Shown here: piece by piece, positions 53,054 through 61,223 of the stretch | How the letters are laid out: every line of letters begins with the position of its first letter | Numbering within the stretch: position 1 is the stretch's first letter | NCBI RefSeq assembly: GCF_023101085.1 | Contig: NZ_CP064703.1 | Span: 4,836,001-4,900,000 of the forward strand | Reading direction: 5' to 3' | DNA from: Bradyrhizobium sp. 170 | GTDB lineage: Bacteria; Pseudomonadota; Alphaproteobacteria; Rhizobiales; Xanthobacteraceae | DNA length: 64,000 bases | The notes under the pieces: model-generated | Told to the model about the DNA's origin: nothing | Database searches by the model: none | What the model saw: the letters and a program-made list of their open reading frames with translations, nothing else | Translations under genes and position numbers: made by a program

Positions 53054-54052
53054 TCACCCGCCCTCCGGCTTGATTCCGGCCGCCTTCATGATCGGTAGCA
53101 GCCGCGCTTCCTCGCTGTCGCGATAGGCTGATATCTCCTGCGGCGTGGTCGGCCAGGTAGTGGCGCCGAGGTCGGCGTAGCGCTGCTTCACCCAGGGATC
53201 CTTCAACGCCTTCACGGTGAGCGCGTTGATTTGCGCGACGAGGTCGGCGGGCATGTTGGCGGGACCGATCAGTGCGGTCCATGAGGTCATCTCGTAGCCG
53301 GGCAACAGTTCGGCGAACGCGGGCACATCGGGAAGCTCCGCCAGCCGCTTTTTCGCGGTGACCGCGACCGGCCGGATCGCGCCGGAACGCACGCTCGGCA
53401 GCGAGCCCGGCAGATTGTCGAACAGCAGATCGACATTGCCGCCGAGCAGGTCGTTCAGCGCCGGCGCGGCGCCGCGATAGGGCACGTGGCGGACCTGCAC
53501 GCCCGCCATGCTGTTCATCATCTCGCCGGAGAGATGCAGCGTGGTGCCGAAGCCGGCGGACGCGTAGGTGTATTTGCCCGGGTCCTTCCTGAACGCCGCG
53601 AGCAATTCCTTGATATCCGCGGAGAACAGGTCCTTTTTCGCGGTCAGGATGTTCGGCAATTGCCACATGCCGGAGATGAAGGTGAAATCCTCGCGCGGAT
53701 GATACGGCAGCCTGGCGTAGCTGCCGATCGCAAGCACGTTGCTGGCGATGCCGCCGAGCCCGACCGTGTAGCCGTCCGCCGCCGCCTTTGCGATCGCATC
53801 CGCGCCCAGCACGCCGCCGGCGCCGGCCTTGTTCTCGACCACGAAGGTTTGCCCGGATAGTTCGCTCATCTTCTGGCAGAGCACGCGCGACAGCGTGTCG
53901 GTGGCGCCGCCGGCCGGAAAGCCGTTGACGTAGCGCACCTGGCGGATCGGCCAGGCCTCTGCCGCCCGGCCTACACGTGGCGCCAGAAACGGCGCGGCGA
54001 CGAAAGAGCTGATGGTCGCAAGCGCGCGACGGCGGTCGATAGACAGCAGCAT
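53054..54052 (-). CDS. Tripartite tricarboxylate transporter substrate-binding protein (Bug family), Tat-type signal
   Basis: The 332-residue precursor opens MLLSIDRRRALATISSFVAA, with a basic RRR followed by a hydrophobic segment, resembling a Tat signal. The Bug signatures are YVNGFPAGGATDTLSRV, VVENKAGAGGVLGADAIAKA and LPDVPAFAELLPGYE. It is 24 bases downstream of the MpaB gene's start but on the same strand, so the two may be co-transcribed. The ligand is unknown and no TctAB is nearby. Confidence 0.85.
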   Translation of the reverse strand: MLLSIDRRRALATISSFVAAPFLAPRVGRAAEAWPIRQVRYVNGFPAGGATDTLSRVLCQKMSELSGQTFVVENKAGAGGVLGADAIAKAAADGYTVGLGGIASNVLAIGSYARLPYHPREDFTFISGMWQLPNILTAKKDLFSADIKELLAAFRKDPGKYTYASAGFGTTLHLSGEMMNSMAGVQVRHVPYRGAAPALNDLLGGNVDLLFDNLPGSLPSVRSGAIRPVAVTAKKRLAELPDVPAFAELLPGYEMTSWTALIGPANMPADLVAQINALTVKALKDPWVKQRYADLGATTWPTTPQEISAYRDSEEARLLPIMKAAGIKPEGG

Positions 54053-54210
54053 CGGTGTCCTCCCCTTGCACGCCATGCGCCACGTCGCAGCTTTGCTGCT
54101 GTTCTTTTCTCCTTACCTCCGGCCTTCGATTGATGACCGGAGGTGGGGCGCGTTCGGCTGACCTCAGCTTATGAGGTGCGAGCGAAACTGCAAAGCCTGC
54201 TTTTCGCGAC

Positions 54211-54239
54211 AAAAGCCCGCGAGGACATCGCGGGCTTTC
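54211..54239 (-). terminator. Probable terminator downstream of the cupin gene
   Basis: AAAGCCCGCGA (54212-54222) pairs perfectly with TCGCGGGCTTT (54228-54238) around GGACA. The minus-strand side continues TTTTGTCG, so leftward termination from the cupin gene is favoured. Confidence 0.6.
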
Positions 54240-54336
54240 TGCTGGATGGAAAATGTTCGCTCGACGGCGCCAACTCACGCGCCGATCAAGCGGCTGTCCT
54301 CACTGAGTGGCGCGGCCGACGGTTTCGATGCGGCCT

Positions 54337-54723
54337 TCACCTCTCCTCCGCCGTAAAAAACTTCGTCCCATCGAAAAATCGGTTCGGCCTGTTGAATATC
54401 GCCAGGAACGTCGCCCCGTCAGGAGCGTGGGCGACGTGGATGTTGCCGCCCGGTCGCCACACGAAGTCGCCGGCGCCGCAGCGCCCCTCGGCGTCTTCCG
54501 GCGAGCCTTCGAGCATGAAGGTCTGTTCGAGCGCGGTGTGCTCGTGCAGCGGCACGACTGCGCCGGGCGCCATCTTGAACAGGATAGTGGAGCGCCCCTC
54601 GTCATCTTGATAGAGGATCTTCATCTCGATGCCTTCGAACTGCGTCGGCTGCCAGGGCATCTTCGACGCCGCTACGATGTGCGAGCGAAGTTCGGGCGGG
54701 TTGACGGGCACGGGCTGATTCAT
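54337..54723 (-). CDS. Cupin domain protein (ChrR-like)
   Basis: The 128-residue protein is a single cupin barrel with VPLHEHTALEQTFMLEGS (metal-binding His/His/Glu) near 62-79 and FVWRPGGNIHVAHAPDGATFLAIF with the final His. It resembles the cupin of ChrR anti-sigma factors but lacks their zinc-binding N-terminus, so an enzyme or sensor role is open. No sigma factor gene is adjacent. Confidence 0.8.
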   Translation of the reverse strand: MNQPVPVNPPELRSHIVAASKMPWQPTQFEGIEMKILYQDDEGRSTILFKMAPGAVVPLHEHTALEQTFMLEGSPEDAEGRCGAGDFVWRPGGNIHVAHAPDGATFLAIFNRPNRFFDGTKFFTAEER

Positions 54724-54952
54724 GGCTCTTGCTCCGGAAAAGGTGGCTCATTCCAGTTCGCCAAGGGGACCGATCCTAGCATGTTCTTCCGGTGGGCGAA
54801 CTGCACATCTCGGCACATCGACCGGCCCAGAGCGAGCGGCCCGGATGAGTGCCTCGACGTTCCGGGCCGGGTGGAATTAGTATCGGGAAACTGCCGAGCC
54901 TGTCATATCGCCCGCTCACGGCCCATGCGCTGACGCCGCCAGGACGCATTCT

Positions 54953-55666
54953 CTATCGCCGTGCGCCGGACGGTCTGACCGCCCCCTTCTTCCACAGCCG
55001 AAATCCGCCCTCGAACGCGTCGGCGTTGTCGCCTAGCCGAACCTTGCGCGGCAGATTGTCGATCTTGTCGGCGTTTCCGCCACCCAGCATGACGTAATCC
55101 GGCTCCAGTGCGGCGAGCAGACGCGCCAGGACGTCATCGACAGCGCGTTGCCACTTCTTCTTTCCAACGCGCTTGAGGGCTGCGGCGCCGACGCATTGCT
55201 CGAACGTCTTTCCGTTGCGGTACGGCAGGTGAGCTAGCTCCATCGGTTCCAGAATGCCATCCACGATCATCGCGGAGCCAAGACCCGTTCCCAGGCCCAG
55301 GAACAGCATCCGGCCGCCCTGGTAGCTGCCGATTGCCTGCATCAGCGCATCGTTGACGACCCTCGTCGGGCAGCCGAAGGCCTTTTCGAAATTGAAACCG
55401 GCCCATCCCCTGCCGAGATTGTGAGGCTCCGACAAGGGCCGGTTGTTGATCACAGGCCCCGGATATCCGATCGAGATGACGTCATAGGACCAGTCTTTCG
55501 TCAGCGTCTTGACCTTCGTCACCATCGCTTTCGCAGAAAGATCAGGACCGGACGCAAACGCGCGTTTGGTTCGCTCCTTGTCAGTCATGAACTTCACGCG
55601 CGAACCGCCGACGTCGATCGCCAGGATCGTGTGTCGCGATGCACGCTTGCCCGTTTTCCTCACCAT
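54953..55666 (-). CDS. ROK-family polyphosphate glucokinase-like kinase
   Basis: The 237-residue protein has HTILAIDVGGSRVKFM near 11-26 (ATP-binding phosphate loop), SIGYPGPVINNRP, FGCPTRVVNDALMQAIGSYQG and LFLGLGTGLGSAMIVDG. This matches polyphosphate/ATP glucokinases of the ROK family rather than full-length ROK repressors. It lacks a DNA-binding domain. ATG 55666 directly precedes the domain. Confidence 0.82.
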   Translation of the reverse strand: MVRKTGKRASRHTILAIDVGGSRVKFMTDKERTKRAFASGPDLSAKAMVTKVKTLTKDWSYDVISIGYPGPVINNRPLSEPHNLGRGWAGFNFEKAFGCPTRVVNDALMQAIGSYQGGRMLFLGLGTGLGSAMIVDGILEPMELAHLPYRNGKTFEQCVGAAALKRVGKKKWQRAVDDVLARLLAALEPDYVMLGGGNADKIDNLPRKVRLGDNADAFEGGFRLWKKGAVRPSGARR

Positions 55667-55726
55667 GAATTCGCGCCCTGCGCTATCGGACGAGCGCAAC
55701 TATAGCCGATACTCTGCCGAGGTAGC

Positions 55727-55837
55727 GAAACAAACAGCACCACAGCTTTGTTCTCCATCCGACTCCATTTTGTTCGCAAAGAACGAATCGGAATCGTGCA
55801 AATCGGCGCGAGCCAATTCTTAACAACGCGTTTGCTT
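55727..55837. repeat. Duplicated 111-bp block, copy 1
   Basis: The block shares about 90 percent of bases with 57841-57951. It contains TTGTTCGCAAAGAACGAA, a small inverted repeat, and ends TTAACAACGCGTTTGCTT. No gene is supported in it, and it lies upstream of the glucokinase-like gene on the opposite strand. Confidence 0.7.
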
Positions 55838-55886
55838 CGTACTTGCGCAGCACGGATGCCGTGCTCGACCCGTTGGCTCATCCGCG

Positions 55887-56531
55887 CTACTGCTCAACAT
55901 CATACCCAAGCCCCGGCCGCAGCGCCCGCATCTTCCCGGCCAACCTTCTGCTCCCCGTCTCCTCCGCGCGGGCCAACTGGTTGGCGACCGCCACGTGATC
56001 CTCATCGCACTTGTGCTGGTTGAGCTTTGACTGGCCCTCGATCTCATCGACGACGAGATCGATGACGCGGATCGAGGCCAGCATCGTCTCGCGCTTGGTG
56101 GGCTCCATCTGGGTGAGTTCCCAGGGCTGTTTCGGCAGGCGCGCCTCGGAGACCGCGAGCAGGGTGTCGCCGTGGGCGCGGTTGTCGTCGCGCTCACGTA
56201 AGTACGCGATGCCGGAGAGATGCACGGCCTGATAGAGCCAGGTCGAGACGTTGTCGCGCGAGGCATACCAGTCGTTGGAGACATAGGCGTCGTCGCCGGA
56301 GACGATCAGGAGGAAGCGCCTGCTGCCGTCGGCGAGCGGCACAAGCGGATTTTTCGCTGTCAGATGAATCTGGACGATCACCCGATCGTCGCGCCGCAGG
56401 ATCACGAGCGGCACGTGGGAGGCGCGCGGGCCGCGCTCATCCGCGGCCACGATCACGCCAAAACCACGCTCGGCAGCAAAAGCGAGCGCGCGCTCCTCCT
56501 CGATGCGAAACTGGGGTCGAAGAATGTGCAT
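55887..56531 (-). CDS. FMN-binding negative transcriptional regulator, PaiB-like
   Basis: The 214-residue protein has a split-barrel FMN-binding fold: MHILRPQFRIEEERALAFAAERGFGVIVAADERGPRASHVPLV at the start, NPLVPLADGSRRFLLIVSGDDAYVSNDWYAS, then AVHLSGIAYLRERDDN and MEPTKRETMLASIRVIDLVVDEIEGQSKLNQHK. PaiB proteins repress sporulation and protease genes in Bacillus; in proteobacteria they are probably FMN or heme-linked enzymes. A 93-base fragment of a relative is at 44546. Confidence 0.85.
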   Translation of the reverse strand: MHILRPQFRIEEERALAFAAERGFGVIVAADERGPRASHVPLVILRRDDRVIVQIHLTAKNPLVPLADGSRRFLLIVSGDDAYVSNDWYASRDNVSTWLYQAVHLSGIAYLRERDDNRAHGDTLLAVSEARLPKQPWELTQMEPTKRETMLASIRVIDLVVDEIEGQSKLNQHKCDEDHVAVANQLARAEETGSRRLAGKMRALRPGLGYDVEQ

Positions 56532-56709
56532 GGCCAGGCGCTCGAACGGCTGGAGGATGGAGGGGTTCCGTAAAGGCTAACCTATTCGGCCTGATATCAC
56601 CAACCTGCTCCAGGGTACGTTCCAACCGCAAGGCAACTGCGATATGAGGCTTCATGACACCTCATTCGACCGTTCCCCGAAATCCAGTCTGCCAATTGAG
56701 TCCGACGCC

Positions 56710-57054
56710 ATGCCCCCGCTAAAGCCCCCGGCCACCTACGACGATTTCGCCCGCCTCGACATCCGGATCGGCAAGGTCGTGGACGTCCAGCCGTTTCCCC
56801 GCGCGCGCAACCCATCCTACAAGGTCGGCGTCGACGTCGGCGCTGACAGGATCATGTGGTCGAGCGCGCAGATCACGAACTACGATCCGGCAGCGCTGCT
56901 CGGCTCGCTGGTTGTGTGCGTCTGCAATCTCGGTGCGAAGAACATCGCGGGCTTCACGTCCGAACTCTTGATCCTCGGCGCCAAGGACGCGAACGGTAAT
57001 GTGATCGTGCTCGACCCGCGCAGCGAGGTGGCGATCGGCGAGCCGATTTTTTGA
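56710..57054 (+). CDS. csaA: CsaA-like tRNA-binding protein
   Basis: The 114-residue protein is a single EMAP-II/CsaA OB-fold: YDDFARLDIRIGKVVDVQPFPRARNPSYKV near 9-38, ITNYDPAALLGSLVVCVCNL and the terminal EVAIGEPIF. CsaA acts as a secretion-linked chaperone and binds tRNA in Bacillus. ATG 56710 begins the domain; 22 upstream residues in the longer frame have no counterpart. Confidence 0.9.
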   Translation: MPPLKPPATYDDFARLDIRIGKVVDVQPFPRARNPSYKVGVDVGADRIMWSSAQITNYDPAALLGSLVVCVCNLGAKNIAGFTSELLILGAKDANGNVIVLDPRSEVAIGEPIF

Positions 57055-57086
57055 CGCCTATCGGGCGCGCATTCGCGCGACCCGGG

Positions 57087-57387
57087 CTACGCTCGCTGCC
57101 TTTGCGCCAGATAGAATCCGAACAGCACCGTCACCAGTCCCGCCGCCTGCAGCGCGGTCGGGGGCTCGCCGAGCAGGAGCCAGCCGATGAGTATCGTCAG
57201 CGCCGGCACAGTCGCCGGGAAGACCGCGGCGCGGGCGACGCCGATGGTCTGGATCGAGAACGCAAAAAGATAGAGCGCGGCGGGGCCGGCCAGGATGCCC
57301 CGCGCCAGCGCCGCACGCGACCCCAAGCAGGGCCAGTTTCGGATCCGATTTTTTGATGGAAACAGGGCCGCCGGTCGGCTCGTTCAT
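57087..57387 (-). pseudogene. EamA transporter remnant with internal deletion
   Basis: On the minus strand, a start codon at 57387 opens an EamA-like N-terminus (MNEPTGGPVSIKKSDPKLALLG), while another frame ending at 57087 encodes the EamA C-terminus (IGVARAAVFPATVPALTILIGWLLLGEPPT...FGFYLAQRQRA). Most of the gene, about 180 codons, is missing at the junction near 57320. It is a third EamA locus in the window in addition to the two intact ones. Confidence 0.7.
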
Positions 57388-57442
57388 CGCGGACGCTTAA
57401 CTTGGGCCGCACAGCGGTTCAACCCACGCCCACGCAGGGCTC

Positions 57443-57520
57443 GTAGGGCGGATTAGCGGAGCGTAATCCGCCATTCCCTCGCCCTGGATCGGTGGGTTAC
57501 GCTGCGCTAACCCACGCTAC
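57443..57520. repeat. Palindromic repeat, type 2 (GGCGGATTAGCG)
   Basis: GTAGGGCGGATTAGCGGAGCGTAATCCGCC and GGTGGGTTACGCTGCGCTAACCCACGCTAC are two hairpins in a row, making a two-arm unit. Copies at 58595 and 59911 are related. Confidence 0.8.
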
Positions 57521-57542
57521 TCGCTACTCGGGAAGGATCGCC

Positions 57543-57716
57543 ATGAACGGAAATCGATACTACGGGGTTCGCGTCGAGGGCGCAAAATACGGCGTGGGTT
57601 TTGGCTCGGCACTCGCCATCGCGATCTCCTACACCAACAACCACTCGATCCTCTGGGCGATCATCCACGGCATCCTGGGCTGGCTCTACGTGATCTATTT
57701 CGCGCTGTTTCGGTGA
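57543..57716 (+). CDS. Small membrane protein
   Basis: The 57-residue protein starts MNGNRYYGVRVEGAKYG, followed by two hydrophobic stretches (about 19-30 and 38-55, ending GWLYVIYFALFR). GGGAAGG precedes the ATG with good spacing. No family is recognised. Repeats flank it on both sides. Confidence 0.55.
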   Translation: MNGNRYYGVRVEGAKYGVGFGSALAIAISYTNNHSILWAIIHGILGWLYVIYFALFR

Positions 57717-57731
57717 GCCTGCCTGCAGCAT

Positions 57732-57789
57732 GTAGCGCGGATGAGCGCAGCGATATCGTCCCGGGTATCGCTGCGCTCATCCGGGCCAC
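57732..57789. repeat. Palindromic repeat, type 1, short form
   Basis: GTAGCGCGGATGAGCGCAGCGATA opposite TATCGCTGCGCTCATCCGGGCCAC. The central spacer of the other copies is almost absent. Confidence 0.8.
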
Positions 57790-57840
57790 GCTCGCTATGA
57801 CGCGGGTACGGATCGAACAGATAGCGACGGCGTCGGCAGA

Positions 57841-57951
57841 GAAACACGCAGCACCACAGTTTTGTTCTCCATCCGACTCCAATTTGTTCGCAAGGAACGA
57901 ATCGGAATCACACAAATCAGCGCGGGCCAATTCTTAACGACGCGTTTGCTT
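57841..57951. repeat. Duplicated 111-bp block, copy 2
   Basis: Second copy of the block at 55727-55837, about 2.1 kb away in the same orientation. Lying between palindromic repeats and upstream of a convergent secreted-protein gene. Confidence 0.7.
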
Positions 57952-58006
57952 CTTGCTCCGCGCGGGGATATCGCGGAGAAACTTGCGACGAAGCTGCGCC
58001 GCGCCC

Positions 58007-58273
58007 TTAGCGAATGGCGTAACCGACGGTTTCGCTCGAGCCTTGTGCGGTCGTGATCCTGTTCCGCGACGTCAGAACGGTCAGCTGAACGGCCGTGGCC
58101 GACGTGGTGACCGGCGCCGCTTCCTGGACGCTCTCAGCGCCCATGACCTGAAGCTGTACGGGCGAGACCGGAAAGCCCGCCTTTTCGTAGGTCGGCAACT
58201 CGGCAGCGACACTGGCGGTGGCAGCCGTCATCGCGAGCACAGCGGCGGCAGCGGCGAGGGAAATCTTCTTCAC
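58007..58273 (-). CDS. Small secreted protein
   Basis: The 88-residue precursor has a signal peptide (MKKISLAAAAAVLAMTAATASVAA) and a short mature part (ELPTYEKAGFPVSPVQLQVMG... TVGYAIR). AGGAGAATT precedes the ATG. Similar small secreted Ala/Thr proteins are common in Bradyrhizobium; no function is known to me. Confidence 0.65.
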   Translation of the reverse strand: MKKISLAAAAAVLAMTAATASVAAELPTYEKAGFPVSPVQLQVMGAESVQEAAPVTTSATAVQLTVLTSRNRITTAQGSSETVGYAIR

Positions 58274-58501
58274 GTCAATTCTCCTGGAATAGCTTTGAAA
58301 TACAGGCTTGGTGGTCGTTTGGCGCGTTGCAATGGTTCACTGCTGCAATGAATAATCAGGTGATACAGAACGCGGAAACCATGCGTTGGTCGCACGACCA
58401 GCCGCGAAGGTTCGCTGGAATTTTTGTATGATCCGCGGCCCGCGGATCGAGATCGGCGCGCTTACGCGCTGCAGAGTGATGCGTTTGCTTATGTTGAGCA
58501 A

Positions 58502-58578
58502 GTAGCCCGGATGAGCGCAGCGACATTCGGGACAACTCTAACACCGCCCCCGGATATCGCTGCGCTCATCCGGGCTAC
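58502..58578. repeat. Palindromic repeat, type 1
   Basis: GTAGCCCGGATGAGCGCAGCGACA opposite TATCGCTGCGCTCATCCGGGCTAC, as at 44464. Confidence 0.85.
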
Positions 58579-58594
58579 AATCCGCGTTCGCTGC

Positions 58595-58670
58595 GTAGGG
58601 CGGATCAGCGTAGGGTAAACCGACGCTCTCTCGCGGCAAGGTGGTGGGTTACGCTTACGCTAACCCACCC
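58595..58670. repeat. Palindromic repeat, type 2
   Basis: GTAGGGCGGATCAGCGTAGGG followed by GTGGGTTACGCTTACGCTAACCCACC, a second member of the two-arm family seen at 57443 and 59911. It ends 15 bases before the stop of the GapR-like gene. Confidence 0.75.
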
Positions 58671-58685
58671 GACTCTTTGCCTCGC

Positions 58686-58955
58686 TCAGGCCGCCTTCGC
58701 GGTCTTCTCCGGCGGCGCGGTTTCCATAGCGCGCATGTAGAGATCGAGCAGGCTTTCGCGCTCGTCACGCTCGTCCTGGTCCTGCTTCCGCAGCTTGATG
58801 ATCTCCCGGAGGATCTTCACATCGAACCCCTCGCCCTTGGCCTCCGAAAACACTTCCTTCTTCTGCTCGTTCAGTTCAGCCAATTCGGTGTCGATGTTCT
58901 CGATCCGCTCGACGAAAGAACGAATCCGGCCGCCGGGAATGGTGACGTCAGACAT
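58686..58955 (-). CDS. gapR: GapR-like nucleoid-associated protein (DUF2312)
   Basis: The 89-residue protein is a DUF2312 member with RIRSFVERIENIDTELAELNEQKKEVFSEAKGEGFDVKILREIIKLRKQDQDER, which matches GapR of Caulobacter in length and in the coiled-coil plus basic tail architecture. GapR is a clamp that binds overtwisted DNA ahead of replication forks and transcription and helps topoisomerases. GGGAGGCACC precedes the ATG. Confidence 0.93.
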   Translation of the reverse strand: MSDVTIPGGRIRSFVERIENIDTELAELNEQKKEVFSEAKGEGFDVKILREIIKLRKQDQDERDERESLLDLYMRAMETAPPEKTAKAA

Positions 58956-59065
58956 GGTGCCTCCCTGTTTAATGAGGTCGTGAAAATGCCCGCAAACAAA
59001 TAACCAATGTGTTAACCTCGGAGAGTTCCCGTCCCCATAACTCGATAATCCCCAGACTTGACCAC

Positions 59066-59914
59066 ATGAACGTGATTTCTATCCAGTCGCAGGTCGCCTA
59101 CGGCCATGTCGGCAACAGCGCCGCGGTCTTTCCCATGCAGATGCATGGAATCGACGTGGTGGCGGTGCCGACCACGCTGCTCAGCAACCGGCCGGGCTAC
59201 CCGACCGTCCGCGGCCGGGTGCTCGATGCAGAACTCGTCGCCGATCTCCTGCGCGGCATCGAGGAGCGCGGCGCGGTCGATGCGGCGCAGTTGATTTTGT
59301 CGGGCTATCTCGGCTCGGCTGACAACGCCACCGTGGTCGCGGACTTCGTCGCGCGCGCCAAGGCCAAAAATCCCGCGCTGCTTTATTGCTGCGATCCTGT
59401 GCTCGGGGATCGCGACCGCGGCCTGTTCGTCCATGCCGATATTCCGCCGCTGGTGCGCGATCTTCTGTGTTCGCTTGCCGATATCATCACGCCCAATCAT
59501 TTCGAGTTCGAATGGCTGTGCGGGGCGAAGGCTGCTACGATCGATCAGGTGCTCAAGGCGGCGCGCGCGTTCATGGCGCGCGGGACGGTCGTCGTCACCA
59601 GCGCCGAGCTTGCCGACACACCTGCGGGCGAGATCGAGACCCTGGCCGTCGAACGCGCAAAATCCTTTCGCGTGCGCACGCCAAAACTGCCAATCAGCCC
59701 GAACGGCACCGGCGATCTGTTTGCCGCGCTTTTGGTCGCCGCGCGCCTCCGCGGCGACGATACGCCGGATGCGCTCAGCCACGCCGCGTCAGCCATCTTC
59801 GCCGTGCTGGAACGCACTGCAGCCGCTGGCACCGAGGAAATGCGCATCGTCGAGAGTGCCGAGTTGCTCGTTCATCCGCAGCGCAAGTTCGAATGTATCG
59901 CGATCAGCCCGTAG
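59066..59914 (+). CDS. pdxY: Pyridoxal kinase
   Basis: The 282-residue ribokinase-like enzyme phosphorylates pyridoxal in vitamin B6 salvage. Family markers are VISIQSQVAYGHVGNSAAVFPMQ near 3-25, TTLLSNRPGYPTVRG, CDPVLGDRDRGLFV and the catalytic anion hole PNGTGDLFAALLVA near 212. ATG 59066 is used. The stop codon TAG at 59912-59914 is part of a type 2 palindromic repeat starting at 59911, so the C-terminus (AISP) was fixed by repeat insertion. Confidence 0.93.
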   Translation: MNVISIQSQVAYGHVGNSAAVFPMQMHGIDVVAVPTTLLSNRPGYPTVRGRVLDAELVADLLRGIEERGAVDAAQLILSGYLGSADNATVVADFVARAKAKNPALLYCCDPVLGDRDRGLFVHADIPPLVRDLLCSLADIITPNHFEFEWLCGAKAATIDQVLKAARAFMARGTVVVTSAELADTPAGEIETLAVERAKSFRVRTPKLPISPNGTGDLFAALLVAARLRGDDTPDALSHAASAIFAVLERTAAAGTEEMRIVESAELLVHPQRKFECIAISP

Positions 59915-59988
59915 GGCGGATTAGCGAAGCGTAATCCGCCATTCATCCGCAACCAATCGGCGGATTACGCTTCGCTAATCCGTCCTAC
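59911..59988. repeat. Palindromic repeat, type 2
   Basis: GTAGGGCGGATTAGCGAAGCGTAATCCGCC and CGGCGGATTACGCTTCGCTAATCCGTCCTAC form a hairpin with two arms. It includes the pdxY stop codon and lies between pdxY and hisC. Confidence 0.85.
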
Positions 59989-60010
59989 TTGCCACTCGCC
60001 GGAGAGAACA

Positions 60011-61090
60011 ATGAGCCGTTTCTGGAGCAGCCTGACGCACGACCTGAAACCCTATGTGCCGGGCGAACAGCCCCGCATGGCGGAACTGGTCAAGCTCAAC
60101 ACCAATGAAAGTCCGTTTGGTCCTTCCCCACGCGCGTTGGAAGCCATTCGCGGCGAGGCGACTGACACGCTGCGTCTTTATCCGGACCCACAGGCGTCAG
60201 CGCTGCGGGACGCTCTGGCCGCCTACCACCAGGTACGATCAGAACAAGTGTTCGTCGGCAACGGCTCGGACGAGGTGCTGGCGCACGCCTTCGCCGCGCT
60301 GCTGAAGCATGATGCGCCGTTGCTCTTTCCTGACATCACCTACAGTTTCTACCCGGTCTATTGCCGCCTGTTCGGCATCGCTTACGAAACCGTCCCGCTC
60401 GATCAGGCCATGCACATCCGCTGTTCCGACTATCGCCGGTCGGCCGGCGCGCTAATCCTTCCCAATCCGAATGCGCCGACCGGGGTCGCGTTGTCACGGG
60501 CCGAGATCGTTACCCTGCTGGAGCAGCATCCAGACGCCCCCGTTGTGATCGACGAGGCCTATGTCGATTTCGGCGCCGAGACCGCGATCCCACTGGTCGC
60601 CTCCTACCCGAACCTTCTGGTCGTTCAAACCATGTCCAAGTCCCGGGCCCTGGCGGGTTTGCGGGTCGGCTATGCGATCGGCGACGCCGACCTGATCGAG
60701 GCGCTCACCCGGGTGAAGGACAGCTTCAACTCCTATCCCCTTGGCCGCCCCGCCCAGGCCGGCGCCATCGCCTCGCTGGAGGACGAAGCCTATTTTCAAC
60801 AGAGCCGCGCGCGCGTGATCGAAGGCCGCGAGCGGCTAAACCGCGGCCTGGTCGGGCTCGGCTTCGAGGTGCTGCCATCTTCCGCCAACTTCGTCTTCGC
60901 GCGTCATCCGGCGCACCAAGGCGCGGCGCTGGCCGCCGCGTTGCGCCAACGGGCGGTGATCGTCCGCCATTTTTCCGCGCCTCGTATCGCCGACTATCTG
61001 CGGATAAGTGTAGGCACAGACGGGCAAATCGAGCGGCTGTTGTCGGCGCTGTCGGATATCCTGGGCGGCCCGTTACAGAAGCCCGGATGA
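60011..61090 (+). CDS. hisC: Histidinol-phosphate aminotransferase
   Basis: The 359-residue PLP enzyme has [12 protein letters not shown] near 29-40, [21 protein letters not shown] and [16 protein letters not shown] with the Schiff-base Lys. It converts imidazole-acetol phosphate to histidinol phosphate, or a related aromatic transamination. It is outside any his operon, so it may be a second hisC or a specialised paralogue. The last codons and TGA come from a type 1 repeat (the end reads QKPG* from AGAAGCCCGGATGA). Confidence 0.9.
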   Translation: MSRFWSSLTHDLKPYVPGEQPRMAELVKLNTNESPFGPSPRALEAIRGEATDTLRLYPDPQASALRDALAAYHQVRSEQVFVGNGSDEVLAHAFAALLKHDAPLLFPDITYSFYPVYCRLFGIAYETVPLDQAMHIRCSDYRRSAGALILPNPNAPTGVALSRAEIVTLLEQHPDAPVVIDEAYVDFGAETAIPLVASYPNLLVVQTMSKSRALAGLRVGYAIGDADLIEALTRVKDSFNSYPLGRPAQAGAIASLEDEAYFQQSRARVIEGRERLNRGLVGLGFEVLPSSANFVFARHPAHQGAALAAALRQRAVIVRHFSAPRIADYLRISVGTDGQIERLLSALSDILGGPLQKPG

Positions 61091-61217
61091 GCGCAGCGAC
61101 ATCCGGGACCACTCTGACACCGCCCCGGATATCGCGGAGCCTGTCATCACCGCGCGAGCGCAATTGCGCTCGTCGCGGGGCGCGCATTCGCGCGACCCGT
61201 TGGCTCATCCGCCTACT
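61080..61217. repeat. Palindromic repeat, type 1, interrupted
   Basis: AAGCCCGGATGAGCGCAGCGACA starts a type 1 unit inside the hisC stop, but after CCGGATATCGC the arm is replaced by GC-rich sequence (GCGCGAGCGCAATTGCGCTCG and GCGCGCATTCGCGCG, both palindromic) and rejoins TGGCTCATCCGCCTAC. It appears to be a unit disrupted by another repeat. Confidence 0.7.
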
Positions 61218-61223
61218 CGCTGA

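Larger units (their letters stand above)
58274..58685. other. Repeat-filled intergenic region
   Basis: No gene is supported. The region holds the type 1 repeat at 58502-58578 and the type 2 repeat at 58595-58670 next to each other, and the inverted sequence GGTCGCACGACC at about 58389. Confidence 0.5.
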
